From positions 1 through 30,162 of the forward strand of contig JAHQVR010000081.1 of assembly GCA_019634245.1 (NCBI GenBank): a stretch of 30,162 nucleotides of DNA, read 5' to 3'. The notes below the pieces were generated by a model. It ran no database searches. It saw nothing but the letters and a program-made list of their open reading frames with translations, and was not told the DNA's origin. Below are positions 9,347 through 18,157 of the stretch, piece by piece. Each line of letters opens with the position of its first letter. Within the stretch, counting starts at the first letter, position 1. This DNA comes from Gammaproteobacteria bacterium. GTDB taxonomy: Bacteria > Pseudomonadota > Gammaproteobacteria > Granulosicoccales > Granulosicoccaceae. The translations under genes and the position numbers were made by a program.

Positions 9347-10589
9347 AGGCCAGCGCAGTTGCCGGATCGGTGCGCGAAGCTCTCCAGGCTGGATACAAGG
9401 TGGCTAGCACTGAGAGCCCGAAAGCCATCAGTCCCACCTTAATGACATCAGGTATGCGTAAATCCGATGGCATCTTATCGATGTAGTACACCTCTGGGTT
9501 CAATACAGGTCCGGTAAATTGCTCGATAAAAGGTACGACTACGTCGATATTGGTTGCCAGAAGCACCCCTCCAATTAATCCTGCTATCGTTCCGAGCACT
9601 CCAATCAGAGTTCCTTGAACTAAAAATATACCCATAATGCTGCGCGGCGATGCTCCCTGTGTACGCAATATGGCGATATCCGATTGTTTGTCTTGTACCA
9701 TCATGACCAACGTCGAGACGATGTTAAAAGCCGCAACGGCCACGATCATCGACAGGATGATAAACATCATGGTTTTTTCCATTTTTACGGCCAGAAAATA
9801 GTTTGAATTCTGAGCGGTCCAGTCGCTGATGAAGTATCCATAGCCCATGGACTGTTGTAAGTCAGAGGCCACGATCGGTGCCCGGCCAGTATCTTCTAGT
9901 TTTAAACGAACACCGGAAAAACTGTCCGCCATCTTGAATAGCTTAGCCCCATCGTGTGCGTGGATGACAGCGAGATTACGATCAAATTGGTACATGCCAA
10001 AGCTAAAGAGCCCTGTGACAGTGAAGCGCTTGACGCGCGGTACAAATCCCATAGGCGTTACACTGGCCTCTGGGGTAATAAACATAACTTTGTCACCGGG
10101 TAATGCACCGAGAAACGCCGCCAGATCGCTCCCCAAAAGAACACCAAATTCACCAGGCTGTAACGCCACTTGCAAATCGTCCGCCGCTTGCAGACTCTGA
10201 GTCAACTCCGATACCGAATCCTCCACCTCTGGAAGTATCCCGCGAATGAGTGCACCAGTGGAACGACCCGCGTGAACCAACATGACTTGACCTTCCACAT
10301 AAGGTGCTGCACCGATGACCTCTTCGTGTTCCAACGCGGCCTGCGACACTACCTGCCAATTGGTTAGCGGCTCCGCAATCGTGGCGACAGTGGCATGCGA
10401 GGAAGCTCCCACAATTCTCTGTCGCATCTCTTTTTCGAATCCATTCATTACCGAGGTCACCGTGATGAGGGCAGTGACCCCTAGAGCGATACCCAAAATG
10501 GAAATCAGGGAGATGAACGAGATGAAATGATTGCGGCGTTTCGCTCTCGTATAGCGCAGTCCGACAAACAGTTGGTAGGGTTGAAACAT
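9339..10589 (-). CDS. lolC: Lipoprotein-releasing ABC transporter permease, LolC/LolE family
   Basis: The 416-residue permease has one membrane helix near the N-terminus (about 22-44), a large periplasmic domain (about 45-265) and three C-terminal helices, the FtsX/MacB-type plan of LolC and LolE. N-terminal [20 protein letters not shown] and C-terminal [18 protein letters not shown] are typical. It works with LolD to release lipoproteins. Only one permease gene is present: after lolD comes a convergent DUF2062 gene where lolE would be expected. The protein could therefore act as a homodimer (the LolF arrangement known in some bacteria), or lolE could be elsewhere. The lolC symbol is by gene order. 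Confidence 0.9.
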   Translation of the reverse strand: MFQPYQLFVGLRYTRAKRRNHFISFISLISILGIALGVTALITVTSVMNGFEKEMRQRIVGASSHATVATIAEPLTNWQVVSQAALEHEEVIGAAPYVEGQVMLVHAGRSTGALIRGILPEVEDSVSELTQSLQAADDLQVALQPGEFGVLLGSDLAAFLGALPGDKVMFITPEASVTPMGFVPRVKRFTVTGLFSFGMYQFDRNLAVIHAHDGAKLFKMADSFSGVRLKLEDTGRAPIVASDLQQSMGYGYFISDWTAQNSNYFLAVKMEKTMMFIILSMIVAVAAFNIVSTLVMMVQDKQSDIAILRTQGASPRSIMGIFLVQGTLIGVLGTIAGLIGGVLLATNIDVVVPFIEQFTGPVLNPEVYYIDKMPSDLRIPDVIKVGLMAFGLSVLATLYPAWRASRTDPATALAYE

Positions 10590-10726
10590 GGAGCCTTAGT
10601 TGAGAAGGTGATGACCCTTGGGCCCACAAGCGAAGTATTCGTTCAGCGAGCGGCGATTATTTTCCAAGGTCCAGTTACCAGTATAGGAAATATGGGACAA
10701 TTCCGGGTAGCAATGATCTGGCCCAC

Positions 10727-13700
10727 TTGACCCTTCCTCAGCATTTAATGACCACAATTGTCTCCTCGGTAATGGAACTCCCGGCTAAATCCACCTCCCA
10801 GTGGGGTCAATTATACGGATCGGCCGAATCTTTGGCCCTGGCTGAGGCGGCCCGCTCTGCCGAAGGTCTGATAGTCGTTATTACCCCCAACACACCAGAA
10901 CTGTTACAGCTAGAGGCAGAACTGGGATTTTTTGCCGCGAATGAATTGGCGATCCATTCGCTGAGCGACTGGGAGACTCTGACCTACGATCGGGTTTCGC
11001 CTCACCAAGATATTATCTCCCAGCGTATCCGCACGCTCTACCAATTGTCCGGACTATCGCAAGGCGTGCTGCTCCTAACCGCTGCGTCGTTTTTGCAGCG
11101 ATTACCACCTGCAGATTTTCTGTCTCAGCACGCGCTGCTGATAGCGGCCGGCGATACCTTAGAGATCGACAGTTTTCGATCTCGGCTCGTCGACGCAGGC
11201 TATCGGCATGTGGCACAAGTGGAAGAGCACGGTGAATTCGCCTTGCGTGGATCCATACTGGATCTCTATCCAATGAGCAGCGCTAAACCGTTGCGAATAG
11301 AGTTCTTCGACGACTCGGTTGAAACCATCCGCACTTTTGACCCTGATACCCAGCGTAGCCTGGATCGCGCTGACCGCATTGAGTTGCTGCCAGCGCATGA
11401 ATTCCCGTTAAACGAAGAAGGTATAGCGTTGTTTCGGCGACAGTTTCGAAATTCGTTTTCCGCCGAATCGAAAAATTGTCCCATCTATCGAGAGGTATCC
11501 GAAGGTCGAGCACCGGCGGGCATTGAGTACTACATGCCACTGTTCTTCGAAGCCACATCAGATCTGTTTAGCTATCTCCCGAAGCAATCGCAATTTTTCT
11601 TGCTCGATGGTGCTCCTGAAGCCATGCGCTCATTTATCGAGAACACCGAAGAACGCTTCGAACAACGCCGGCATGATGTCGAACGCCCGGTACTTCCTCC
11701 GTCAAAACTCTATCTTGACCCGCGCTCTACATTGGAAAATATAGATCGCATGGGTTGTACACAGATGCGCCGCTTCGAAATCGAACGCCCCGGACAGACG
11801 GGTTACAACTTTGACACGCGCTCACCTGGCCTGTTCCCGATAGAAGCTCGTGCAGAAAAACCGCTTCAGGCATTGCAGAAATATGTGGAAGGCTTCGACG
11901 GCCGCATTTTATTTATTGCCGAATCCACCGGACGCCGTGAAGCCCTGCTCGACCAACTTGTGGGCAACCAACTAGCGACTCAAACGCTGGATACCTGGCC
12001 CGAGTTTTTAAGCAGCGATCGCCAACTTTGCCTAACCACAGCGCCTGTTGATCGAGGGTTGACTCTGCCCGGCGAGGGCATAACCATCATTACGGAATCC
12101 CAACTGGGCTCCAACCGGGTGCGTCAGAGGGCGCGCCGCAGGCGTACGCGAGATTCAGATGCGATCATTGCCAACCTATCCGATCTTCATATTGGCGATC
12201 CTGTGGTACACATTGATCACGGTGTAGGTCGCTATCAGGGGCTAACCTTATTGAATCTAGGGGATGTGGAGAATGAATTTCTAACGTTGCACTATGCGGG
12301 GGATGACAAACTCTATGTGCCTGTGTCCTCATTGCATTTGATCAGCCGATACTCTGGCGCTAGTGAAGAGAGCGCCCCGCTTCACAAACTGGGTAGTGAC
12401 ACCTGGCAAAAAATAAAACGCAAAGCCGCGGAAAAGGCCTATGACATCGCCGCTGAACTATTGGAAATTCATGCTCGCCGGGCCGCTAGAAAAGGCTTTG
12501 CCTTCCCGAAAATATCGAGTAATTATGACTCTTTCGCTGCTGCTTTTCCGTTTGAGGAAACCCCTGATCAACAACTGGCCATTGAGGCGCTGGTAGCCGA
12601 TCTTCGATCGTCACAGCCCACTGATCGAGTCATCTGTGGTGACGTTGGATTTGGTAAAACTGAAGTTGCGATGCGTGCTGCGTTTGTAGCCGTGGATGCA
12701 GGTAAACAAGTAGCCGTTCTCGTACCCACTACGTTGCTGGCGCAACAACATCATCAGAATTTTCTGGATCGCTTCGCTGACTGGCCCGTGCAAATCGAAT
12801 CCTTGTCGCGCTTTGTTTCGCCCAAAGATCAGAAAAACGTGTTGCAAAAACTCAGCGATGGCTCGATCGATATTGTCATCGGCACTCACAAGCTGTTGCA
12901 AAAAGACGTTAAATATAAAAATTTAGGGTTGGTCATAATCGACGAAGAGCACCGATTTGGAGTTCGACACAAAGAACACATGAAAGCCCTACGTGCTGAG
13001 GTCGATATTGTCACCCTAACCGCTACGCCTATCCCCCGAACTCTTAATATGGGTCTTGCGGGCATGCGAGATTTATCCATTATTGCAACCCCACCCGCGC
13101 ATCGCCATGCCATTAAAACTTTCGTTGGAGAGTGGTCTGATATTCAAATCAGAGAAGCCTGTGAACGCGAACTCAGCCGGGGTGGGCAAGTCTACTTTCT
13201 ACACAATGAAGTCAGTACCATAGAGCGGATTACCCGATCACTCGAGGAGCTAGTACCAGGAGCTCAAGTTCGCTTTGGTCACGGTCAGATGCGCGAATCA
13301 GATTTAGAGTCGGTCATGGTCGACTTCTATCATCAACGCTTCAATATTTTGGTGTCTACCACAATCATCGAAAGCGGTATTGATGTACCGACTGCAAACA
13401 CCATCATCATCAATCGGGCTGACAAGCTTGGGCTAGCACAACTGCATCAGCTGCGCGGACGCGTCGGCCGCTCACATCACCGAGCCTATGCCTATCTAAT
13501 AACACCTCCCAAAGGGGTCATGACCAGCGATGCGGTAAAACGACTCGAAGCTATAGAATCGTTGGAAGATCTCGGCGTAGGTTTTACTCTCGCCACCCAC
13601 GATCTGGAAATACGCGGCGCTGGCGAACTGCTGGGCGAAGGACAAAGCGGGCAAATTCAAGCCGTAGGCTTTACGCTATACAACGAACTGCTTGAGCGCG

Positions 13701-14203
13701 CAGTAGACGCATTAAAAAGCGGCAAACTGCCCGATTTTGACAAACCATTGGCTCAAGGTACCGAAGTCGATTTGGGTGCTCCTGCGTTACTGCCAGAAGA
13801 TTACGTTCCCGATATTCATCAACGCCTCATCCTATACAAGCGCATTGCACACGCCAAGGACCCAGAGGCACTGCGGGATTTGAAGATTGAATTGATCGAT
13901 CGCTTTGGACTACTGCCACCACAAACCGATGTGCTATTCGACGCTATGCAAATTAAACTACGCTGCGCTGAGCTCGGCATTGAGCGCTTGGAGATGAACA
14001 GTGGCGGCGGACGGCTACAATTCAGTGCCCAGCCCAGAATCGAGCCGACAGTCGTGATTCAGTTGATTCAAAATGATCCAGCGGTGTACAAACTCGACGG
14101 TCAAAGCACGCTTCGAGTTCGACAAGAGTTCAACACGATCAGCCATTGCCAGGACTTTGTTGATGAATTACTTGATAAACTGTCTACAAACGTATTAGCT
14201 TGA
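10727..14203 (+). CDS. mfd: Transcription-repair coupling factor
   Basis: Mfd removes RNA polymerase stalled at DNA lesions and recruits UvrA. The 1158-residue frame has the N-terminal UvrB-like region (about 1-350), an RNA-polymerase-interaction domain around IGDPVVHIDHGVGRYQGL (about 488-505), and an SF2/RecG-like translocase with Walker A GDVGFGKTE (about 639-647), DEEH (about 739-742), TATPIPRTL (about 766) and the motif VI region HQLRGRVGRSHHRAYAYL (about 907-924), then the C-terminal UvrA-masking domain. The frame opens at TTG 10727; ATG 10748, in frame, gives 1151 residues and is the likelier start, though neither has a clear ribosome site. It diverges from lolC and is followed by csiV after 22 nt. 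Confidence 0.97.
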   Translation: MTLPQHLMTTIVSSVMELPAKSTSQWGQLYGSAESLALAEAARSAEGLIVVITPNTPELLQLEAELGFFAANELAIHSLSDWETLTYDRVSPHQDIISQRIRTLYQLSGLSQGVLLLTAASFLQRLPPADFLSQHALLIAAGDTLEIDSFRSRLVDAGYRHVAQVEEHGEFALRGSILDLYPMSSAKPLRIEFFDDSVETIRTFDPDTQRSLDRADRIELLPAHEFPLNEEGIALFRRQFRNSFSAESKNCPIYREVSEGRAPAGIEYYMPLFFEATSDLFSYLPKQSQFFLLDGAPEAMRSFIENTEERFEQRRHDVERPVLPPSKLYLDPRSTLENIDRMGCTQMRRFEIERPGQTGYNFDTRSPGLFPIEARAEKPLQALQKYVEGFDGRILFIAESTGRREALLDQLVGNQLATQTLDTWPEFLSSDRQLCLTTAPVDRGLTLPGEGITIITESQLGSNRVRQRARRRRTRDSDAIIANLSDLHIGDPVVHIDHGVGRYQGLTLLNLGDVENEFLTLHYAGDDKLYVPVSSLHLISRYSGASEESAPLHKLGSDTWQKIKRKAAEKAYDIAAELLEIHARRAARKGFAFPKISSNYDSFAAAFPFEETPDQQLAIEALVADLRSSQPTDRVICGDVGFGKTEVAMRAAFVAVDAGKQVAVLVPTTLLAQQHHQNFLDRFADWPVQIESLSRFVSPKDQKNVLQKLSDGSIDIVIGTHKLLQKDVKYKNLGLVIIDEEHRFGVRHKEHMKALRAEVDIVTLTATPIPRTLNMGLAGMRDLSIIATPPAHRHAIKTFVGEWSDIQIREACERELSRGGQVYFLHNEVSTIERITRSLEELVPGAQVRFGHGQMRESDLESVMVDFYHQRFNILVSTTIIESGIDVPTANTIIINRADKLGLAQLHQLRGRVGRSHHRAYAYLITPPKGVMTSDAVKRLEAIESLEDLGVGFTLATHDLEIRGAGELLGEGQSGQIQAVGFTLYNELLERAVDALKSGKLPDFDKPLAQGTEVDLGAPALLPEDYVPDIHQRLILYKRIAHAKDPEALRDLKIELIDRFGLLPPQTDVLFDAMQIKLRCAELGIERLEMNSGGGRLQFSAQPRIEPTVVIQLIQNDPAVYKLDGQSTLRVRQEFNTISHCQDFVDELLDKLSTNVLA

Positions 14204-14225
14204 CACTGGAAGACACTTAAGACTC

Positions 14226-14882
14226 ATGCTTACACAACTGGTTCGATGTTTGTCACTTTTCGTGTGCCTCACACTGCTAGGTACCTCCACCGCGGTTGCG
14301 AAAGACTATTTAGTGGAAGTTGTCTTATTCGAACATGTTACAAACGAAAATAGCTCCTCGGTCCGGCAACTGTATTTTCCCAAACTGCCCTCAGCTATTG
14401 GCCTAAATAGTGATGCCGCTCGCGATGCGGGTATTCAGAAAATAGAGTCCGATTTCACGTTGACCGACAGCGCAGAGAAAATCACGCAATCTGGCCGATA
14501 CCGTTTGCTAAGGCACTTTGCCTGGCGACAGCCTGGGCTGGATTCCCGCTCTTCCCAATCGATCCGGATAAATGTTGGCACAGTTAGCACGGTTTACATC
14601 CCGGAAGATGTCAAAGGCTTTGGCGAATTTATCCCAGCATCGGCTAATCCAGAGCCGGGACGAACCCGAGAACTTAGAACCACTACGGTGAACGGCAGAA
14701 TAAAAGTGCACCTCGGTCGATTTCTACACATGAAAGTTCAACTGGTGTACACCGATGAAACGGCCGGTCGCAGCTATCGATTGTCGCAAAGCCGCAAGAT
14801 GCGCAGCCGAGAACTGCATTATATTGATAATCAGAAGTTCGGTATCCTGACGCGGATCCTGCCCATCGACGAAGACACCTAA
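14226..14882 (+). CDS. csiV: CsiV-family exported peptidoglycan-associated protein
   Basis: The 218-residue protein has a clear signal peptide, with cleavage expected after AVA at residues 23-25, followed by DYLVEVVLFEH, the conserved opening strand of the CsiV family. A second conserved part lies at KVHLGRFLHMKVQLVY and the Arg/Ser-rich RSYRLSQSRKMRSRELHYID. In Vibrio cholerae CsiV is a periplasmic factor needed for peptidoglycan synthesis under D-amino-acid stress and acts with the PBP1a activator LpoA. The gene directly follows mfd, an association also seen in other gammaproteobacteria, and is likely co-transcribed. The match is by motif and position; the function in this organism is inferred. 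Confidence 0.75.
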   Translation: MLTQLVRCLSLFVCLTLLGTSTAVAKDYLVEVVLFEHVTNENSSSVRQLYFPKLPSAIGLNSDAARDAGIQKIESDFTLTDSAEKITQSGRYRLLRHFAWRQPGLDSRSSQSIRINVGTVSTVYIPEDVKGFGEFIPASANPEPGRTRELRTTTVNGRIKVHLGRFLHMKVQLVYTDETAGRSYRLSQSRKMRSRELHYIDNQKFGILTRILPIDEDT

Positions 14883-14977
14883 TGCGAGCAGACAAAACAT
14901 GTACAAACCCACGGTCTGCGTCGATTTAGCGTGACTTCTCCCACAAATTGACGGCGTAGCACACCCATCACCCGGTC

Positions 14978-14994
14978 GTTCAGGATCGGTTCAG
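14978..14994 (+). promoter_or_regulatory. Perfect hexamer direct repeat, candidate PhoP/OmpR-type binding site
   Basis: GTTCAG occurs twice, at 14978-14983 and 14989-14994, separated by GATCG, so the copies start 11 bp apart, one DNA turn. Direct hexamers with a 5-bp spacer are the usual site architecture for OmpR/PhoP-family dimers. The repeat is 67 bp upstream of the glycine-zipper gene and about 1.1 kb from the PhoP-like regulator gene. That this regulator binds here is inference. Confidence 0.5.
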
Positions 14995-15060
14995 TGCCTA
15001 CCCTCTAGAGTAGCCCTCAACGTAACCACAGCGTGTTGCGACAGCTATGAGGAACACACA

Positions 15061-15702
15061 ATGAACCGATTAATCACCGTTGCGCTGGTACTCGGCATGA
15101 GCACCCCGGCTTTTGCCGACGACCGACGACAAGTGCGACATCAATTTTACGAATACGCCGATGTTGTCGACGTTAGCCCAATCTACCGCCAGGTTAGCTA
15201 CGAACACCCCAAACGAGAATGCTGGATAGAAGAACAACAACACGTTATTCGCAATCAACAGATCATAGAAGATCGACCCACTAACCACCGGCAACGCAGC
15301 TCGAATGGTGGCGATGTGCTCATCGGAGGCATTATCGGCGGAGTGATTGGTAATCAGCTCGGTCGAGGGGGCAGCAGTAAGACGCGTGATGGTGCGACAG
15401 CGCTTGGCGCGATCGTCGGGTCGGTTATCGCCAATGAGGCAAGTGGTGGTGGCACCCGGCATCGAAACAACCATCGTCAACGCAATCAGAGCGCTTCAAG
15501 CCACCGACACAGTACGACAACGATCACACGACCGGTCGAGCACTGTAAAAATACGGTTGAAATTCGCTATGAAAAACGTATTGTTGCCTATGACGTCACG
15601 TACGATTATCGGGGACGAACCTACAGTACTCGGATGAAATCTGATCCTGGAAGCCAAATTCGGCTTAAGGTTAACGTGGAACCGGTGCTACGGGGCAGCT
15701 AA
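15061..15702 (+). CDS. Glycine-zipper envelope protein (17-kDa antigen / SlyB-like)
   Basis: A signal peptide ends after the AFA at residues 17-19. The mature protein has a polar region with one Cys, then a glycine-zipper 2TM segment at about residues 82-125, with repeated GxxxG patterns such as GGIIGGVIGNQLGRGG and GATALGAIVGSVIANEA, a His/Arg/Ser-rich linker, and a beta-rich C-terminal part with a second Cys. The signal peptide has no lipobox Cys, so unlike SlyB it is probably not lipidated. Such proteins sit in or at the outer membrane or periplasm; their exact role is unknown. AGGAACAC precedes the ATG. SlyB is a known PhoP target in enterobacteria, which makes the repeat upstream notable. 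Confidence 0.75.
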   Translation: MNRLITVALVLGMSTPAFADDRRQVRHQFYEYADVVDVSPIYRQVSYEHPKRECWIEEQQHVIRNQQIIEDRPTNHRQRSSNGGDVLIGGIIGGVIGNQLGRGGSSKTRDGATALGAIVGSVIANEASGGGTRHRNNHRQRNQSASSHRHSTTTITRPVEHCKNTVEIRYEKRIVAYDVTYDYRGRTYSTRMKSDPGSQIRLKVNVEPVLRGS

Positions 15703-15741
15703 CTTAGCCACATCGGAGTCGTACAATAAGGTGGAAATCGC

Positions 15742-15766
15742 CTGAATTTTGTTCAGCATTAAATGC
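15742..15766. promoter_or_regulatory. Adjoining inverted repeats before the PepSY-RR-HK operon
   Basis: CTGAA-N5-TTCAG (15742-15756) overlaps at its last base the palindrome GCATT-A-AATGC (15756-15766). The right half of the first repeat lies in GTTCAG, the same hexamer as in the direct repeat at 14978-14994. The block lies 58-82 bp upstream of the PepSY start and could be an autoregulatory operator. A run of eight T at 15782-15789 follows but is not attached to a convincing hairpin. Confidence 0.3.
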
Positions 15767-15823
15767 CAACAAGGACAGTGATTTTTTTTCGCCTTATTTT
15801 TCCAAACGCTACACTTACAATCT

Positions 15824-16114
15824 ATGCCAATGAAACGTCTGTCTCAAACAACAGGGTGTCACACATGGCGTCGCTTCATAGAAGCGGCGTCTATAGTGTT
15901 GATCTTGACGGTGGCCAGCCCACTGTGGGCGGATGCCGGGCTGAGCAGGGAACAGGCTATAGCCGCCGCATTGGATAGAGTCGGAGGTGCAAGTAAAGTG
16001 CTCGGTGTAAAAAAACAAGTCTCAAATTCTGGCGCAGAAGAATTCGCAGTTAAGCTGATGGTTAATGGCCGAGTCAAAGTGGTGCGGATTCCAGCTACTG
16101 GTGGGAGCAACTGA
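15824..16114 (+). CDS. Small exported PepSY-like protein
   Basis: A 96-residue protein with a signal peptide (hydrophobic core SIVLILTVASPL, probable cleavage after WA at about residue 36) and a mature part of only 60 residues. The mature part has the PepSY pattern: a helix beginning LSREQAIAAALDRVGGASKVL, then strands EFAVKLMVNGRVKVVRIP. PepSY domains are found in periplasmic inhibitors and as modulators encoded beside two-component systems. It ends 3 nt before the regulator gene and is surely in the same operon, so a role in tuning the PhoQ-like kinase is plausible but inferred. Starts at 15824 and 15830 (ATG-CCA-ATG) are equally possible; no clear ribosome site. Confidence 0.72.
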   Translation: MPMKRLSQTTGCHTWRRFIEAASIVLILTVASPLWADAGLSREQAIAAALDRVGGASKVLGVKKQVSNSGAEEFAVKLMVNGRVKVVRIPATGGSN

Positions 16115-16117
16115 TTC

Positions 16118-16798
16118 ATGCGTGCGCTGGTCATTGAAGATGAATCCATTCTGCGAGAACAAATTGTATTGGCGCTACGTGAAGCCGGCTTTGCCATCGA
16201 TGAAGCTGGCGATGGTGATGAAGGCTTGTACCTTGCCACGAATATGCCATTGGATATTGCGATCATCGATTTGGGGCTTCCTGGCATGGATGGTTTGAGT
16301 GTCATTAAAAAGTTGCGCGAAAAAAGTTGCAACTACCCAGTGTTGATTCTCACCGCTCGAGATAACTGGGAAGATAAAGTCAACGGTCTTGAAGCTGGCG
16401 CCGATGACTACTTGGCAAAACCCTTCCACATGGAAGAGTTGATGGCCAGGCTACGCGCCCTATTGCGCCGAATGGGAGGATGGTCTGAATCTCAGCTACA
16501 CTTTGGCCGGCTTGAAATTGACACTCGTCAGCAAACCGTGCAAGTGGATTCTAAACCAGTCGATCTCACTGCATACGAATACCGAGTGCTTGCCTATCTG
16601 GCTATGCACGCTGGCAGTGTGATCAGTAAATCTGTGCTGTTGGATCACTTATACGAAGAAGATACCGACCGCGATCCCAATGTGCTTGAAGTGTTCATTC
16701 GTCGTTTAAGAACGAAACTCGATCCAGAAAAAAATCTCAATCCCATAGAAACCTTGCGCGGCAGGGGATATCGACTGGCCCTACCAAGAGCACGATAA
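16118..16798 (+). CDS. OmpR/PhoP-family response regulator
   Basis: A 226-residue DNA-binding regulator. The receiver (1-118) has the acidic residues Glu7/Asp8, phospho-acceptor Asp51 in DLGLPGMDG, Thr79 and Lys101 in LAKPFHMEEL. The C-terminal winged helix (about 125-222) has DLTAYEYRVLAYLAMHAG and the recognition region DPNVLEVFIRRLRTKLDP, as in PhoP/QseB. It probably activates or represses envelope genes when phosphorylated by the kinase encoded 4 nt downstream. The PhoP-like name rests on the partner kinase; the ligand or stress sensed cannot be read from the sequence. Confidence 0.92.
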   Translation: MRALVIEDESILREQIVLALREAGFAIDEAGDGDEGLYLATNMPLDIAIIDLGLPGMDGLSVIKKLREKSCNYPVLILTARDNWEDKVNGLEAGADDYLAKPFHMEELMARLRALLRRMGGWSESQLHFGRLEIDTRQQTVQVDSKPVDLTAYEYRVLAYLAMHAGSVISKSVLLDHLYEEDTDRDPNVLEVFIRRLRTKLDPEKNLNPIETLRGRGYRLALPRAR

Positions 16799-16802
16799 GC
16801 CC

Positions 16803-18137
16803 ATGCAATCGATAACCGCGCGACTGCTAATCAGCACGGCTATCGTTCTGGCTATCTTTGCGGTGTTAACCGCTGTCTCAGTTCGCTACTCAGTGCACCG
16901 TCAGGCAGAACTGGCAACCTATGACAAGCTACAGGGTTTGATCTACGGAATTCTAGGTGCTTCTGAAATAGAAAATGGCAGCACTTTGGTCGTTAATGAA
17001 TTCGCCTTACCCGACCCTAAACTGAACCAAACATCAACAGGCCTGTATGCCGAGTTTATTGGTAACGATGGCCAACTCTTATGGCAATCAAAATCAAGCA
17101 CTGTAACGATACCCGACATGAGGCCGGCCCCCTTGGGCGATTGGCAATTCGGCGAAACCGATCCAGTTCGCGGAGAGTCTGTTCACTACATGCAGTTAAC
17201 CACTGCTTGGGAGCTCGACAATGGTGAAGAACTACCGTTTATGGTGCAAGTGGTCAGTAACGCAAATGCGCTAAAAGGTCAATTAAAGCGCTTTGATCAA
17301 ACGCTGTGGGGCAGCCTGCTCGCCTCAGTGATCGGATTATTGCTTGTGCAGTTGTGGGTACTGAGCAAAAGCTTATCACCACTACATAAGATCGGACAGG
17401 AGTTAAAACAAATTGAGCAAGGGGAGCGACCAGCACTGAGCGAGACCGTACCTCGGGAATTAAAACCTTTAGCACGTGGAATTAATACGCTACTCAATAG
17501 TGAACGCAATCGGCATAAACACTACAGACATCTGCTGAGTGATCTGGCACACAGTCTCAAGACTCCGCTAACGGTGTTGGGAAACCTGGCCATGAACCGA
17601 TCAAAATCAACGACATCAGAAGACGCGTTCGGCATAGTTCAATCGCAAACCGAACAGATGCGAAGTTCAGTAGATCGCTATCTACAACGAGCCACCCTCA
17701 AACGATCTCAGTTCTTGAGTCCCCCGGCATCCCCTCACCCAGTACTCGAGCGCATCATTTCGTCGCTGGAGAAACTCTACCCTGACAAGCCATTGCGATT
17801 TAACAATACCGTAGTGCCTGAATTTGTGGCCCGAGTTGCTGATGCAGATTTGTATGAAATACTGGGTAATGTATTGGAAAACGCCGTGAAATTCGGTGCC
17901 ACCACCATAAGCATCGCTAGCGACAACCATTGGATTAGTATTGAGGATGACGGACCAGGCTTCCCTGAAGAATCCATTGAGCGACTACTCAACAGAGGCG
18001 TTAGAGCCGATACGAACGTCGAAGGGCAAGGCCTTGGTTTGGCCGCAGCCCGGGAACTTATCGAGGCCTACGGCGGCGGAATTTCTCTGGGCAATTCAGC
18101 CGCCGGAGGAGCTCGTGTGTCGATTCGGTTTCCTTGA
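16803..18137 (+). CDS. PhoQ-like sensor histidine kinase
   Basis: A 444-residue inner-membrane kinase: helix 1 at about 8-27, a periplasmic sensor of about 130 residues, helix 2 at about 166-190, HAMP-like linker, then the catalytic core. The H-box DLAHSLKTPLTVL carries His250 and matches the HSLKTPL motif of PhoQ. The N-box is EILGNVLENAVKFG, G1 is DDGPGFP and G2 is GQGLGLAAARELIEAYGGG. All residues needed for autophosphorylation appear present. The sensor domain has no obvious run of acidic residues like the Mg2+-binding patch of enteric PhoQ, so the signal may differ. Last gene of the PepSY-regulator-kinase operon. Confidence 0.92.
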   Translation: MQSITARLLISTAIVLAIFAVLTAVSVRYSVHRQAELATYDKLQGLIYGILGASEIENGSTLVVNEFALPDPKLNQTSTGLYAEFIGNDGQLLWQSKSSTVTIPDMRPAPLGDWQFGETDPVRGESVHYMQLTTAWELDNGEELPFMVQVVSNANALKGQLKRFDQTLWGSLLASVIGLLLVQLWVLSKSLSPLHKIGQELKQIEQGERPALSETVPRELKPLARGINTLLNSERNRHKHYRHLLSDLAHSLKTPLTVLGNLAMNRSKSTTSEDAFGIVQSQTEQMRSSVDRYLQRATLKRSQFLSPPASPHPVLERIISSLEKLYPDKPLRFNNTVVPEFVARVADADLYEILGNVLENAVKFGATTISIASDNHWISIEDDGPGFPEESIERLLNRGVRADTNVEGQGLGLAAARELIEAYGGGISLGNSAAGGARVSIRFP

Positions 18138-18157
18138 ATCAAACCGCTTGCCGCTTA

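Noticed and set aside
14888..14919. GCAGAC...GTCTGC inverted repeat just after csiV as a terminator.
   Set aside because: Six pairs around a 20-nt loop with no T-tract on either strand; too weak to call.
15859..16332. Long minus-strand open frame (157 codons) opposite the PepSY and regulator genes.
   Set aside because: It is antisense to two well-supported genes and its Ser/Pro/Arg-rich composition is that of a frame shadow.
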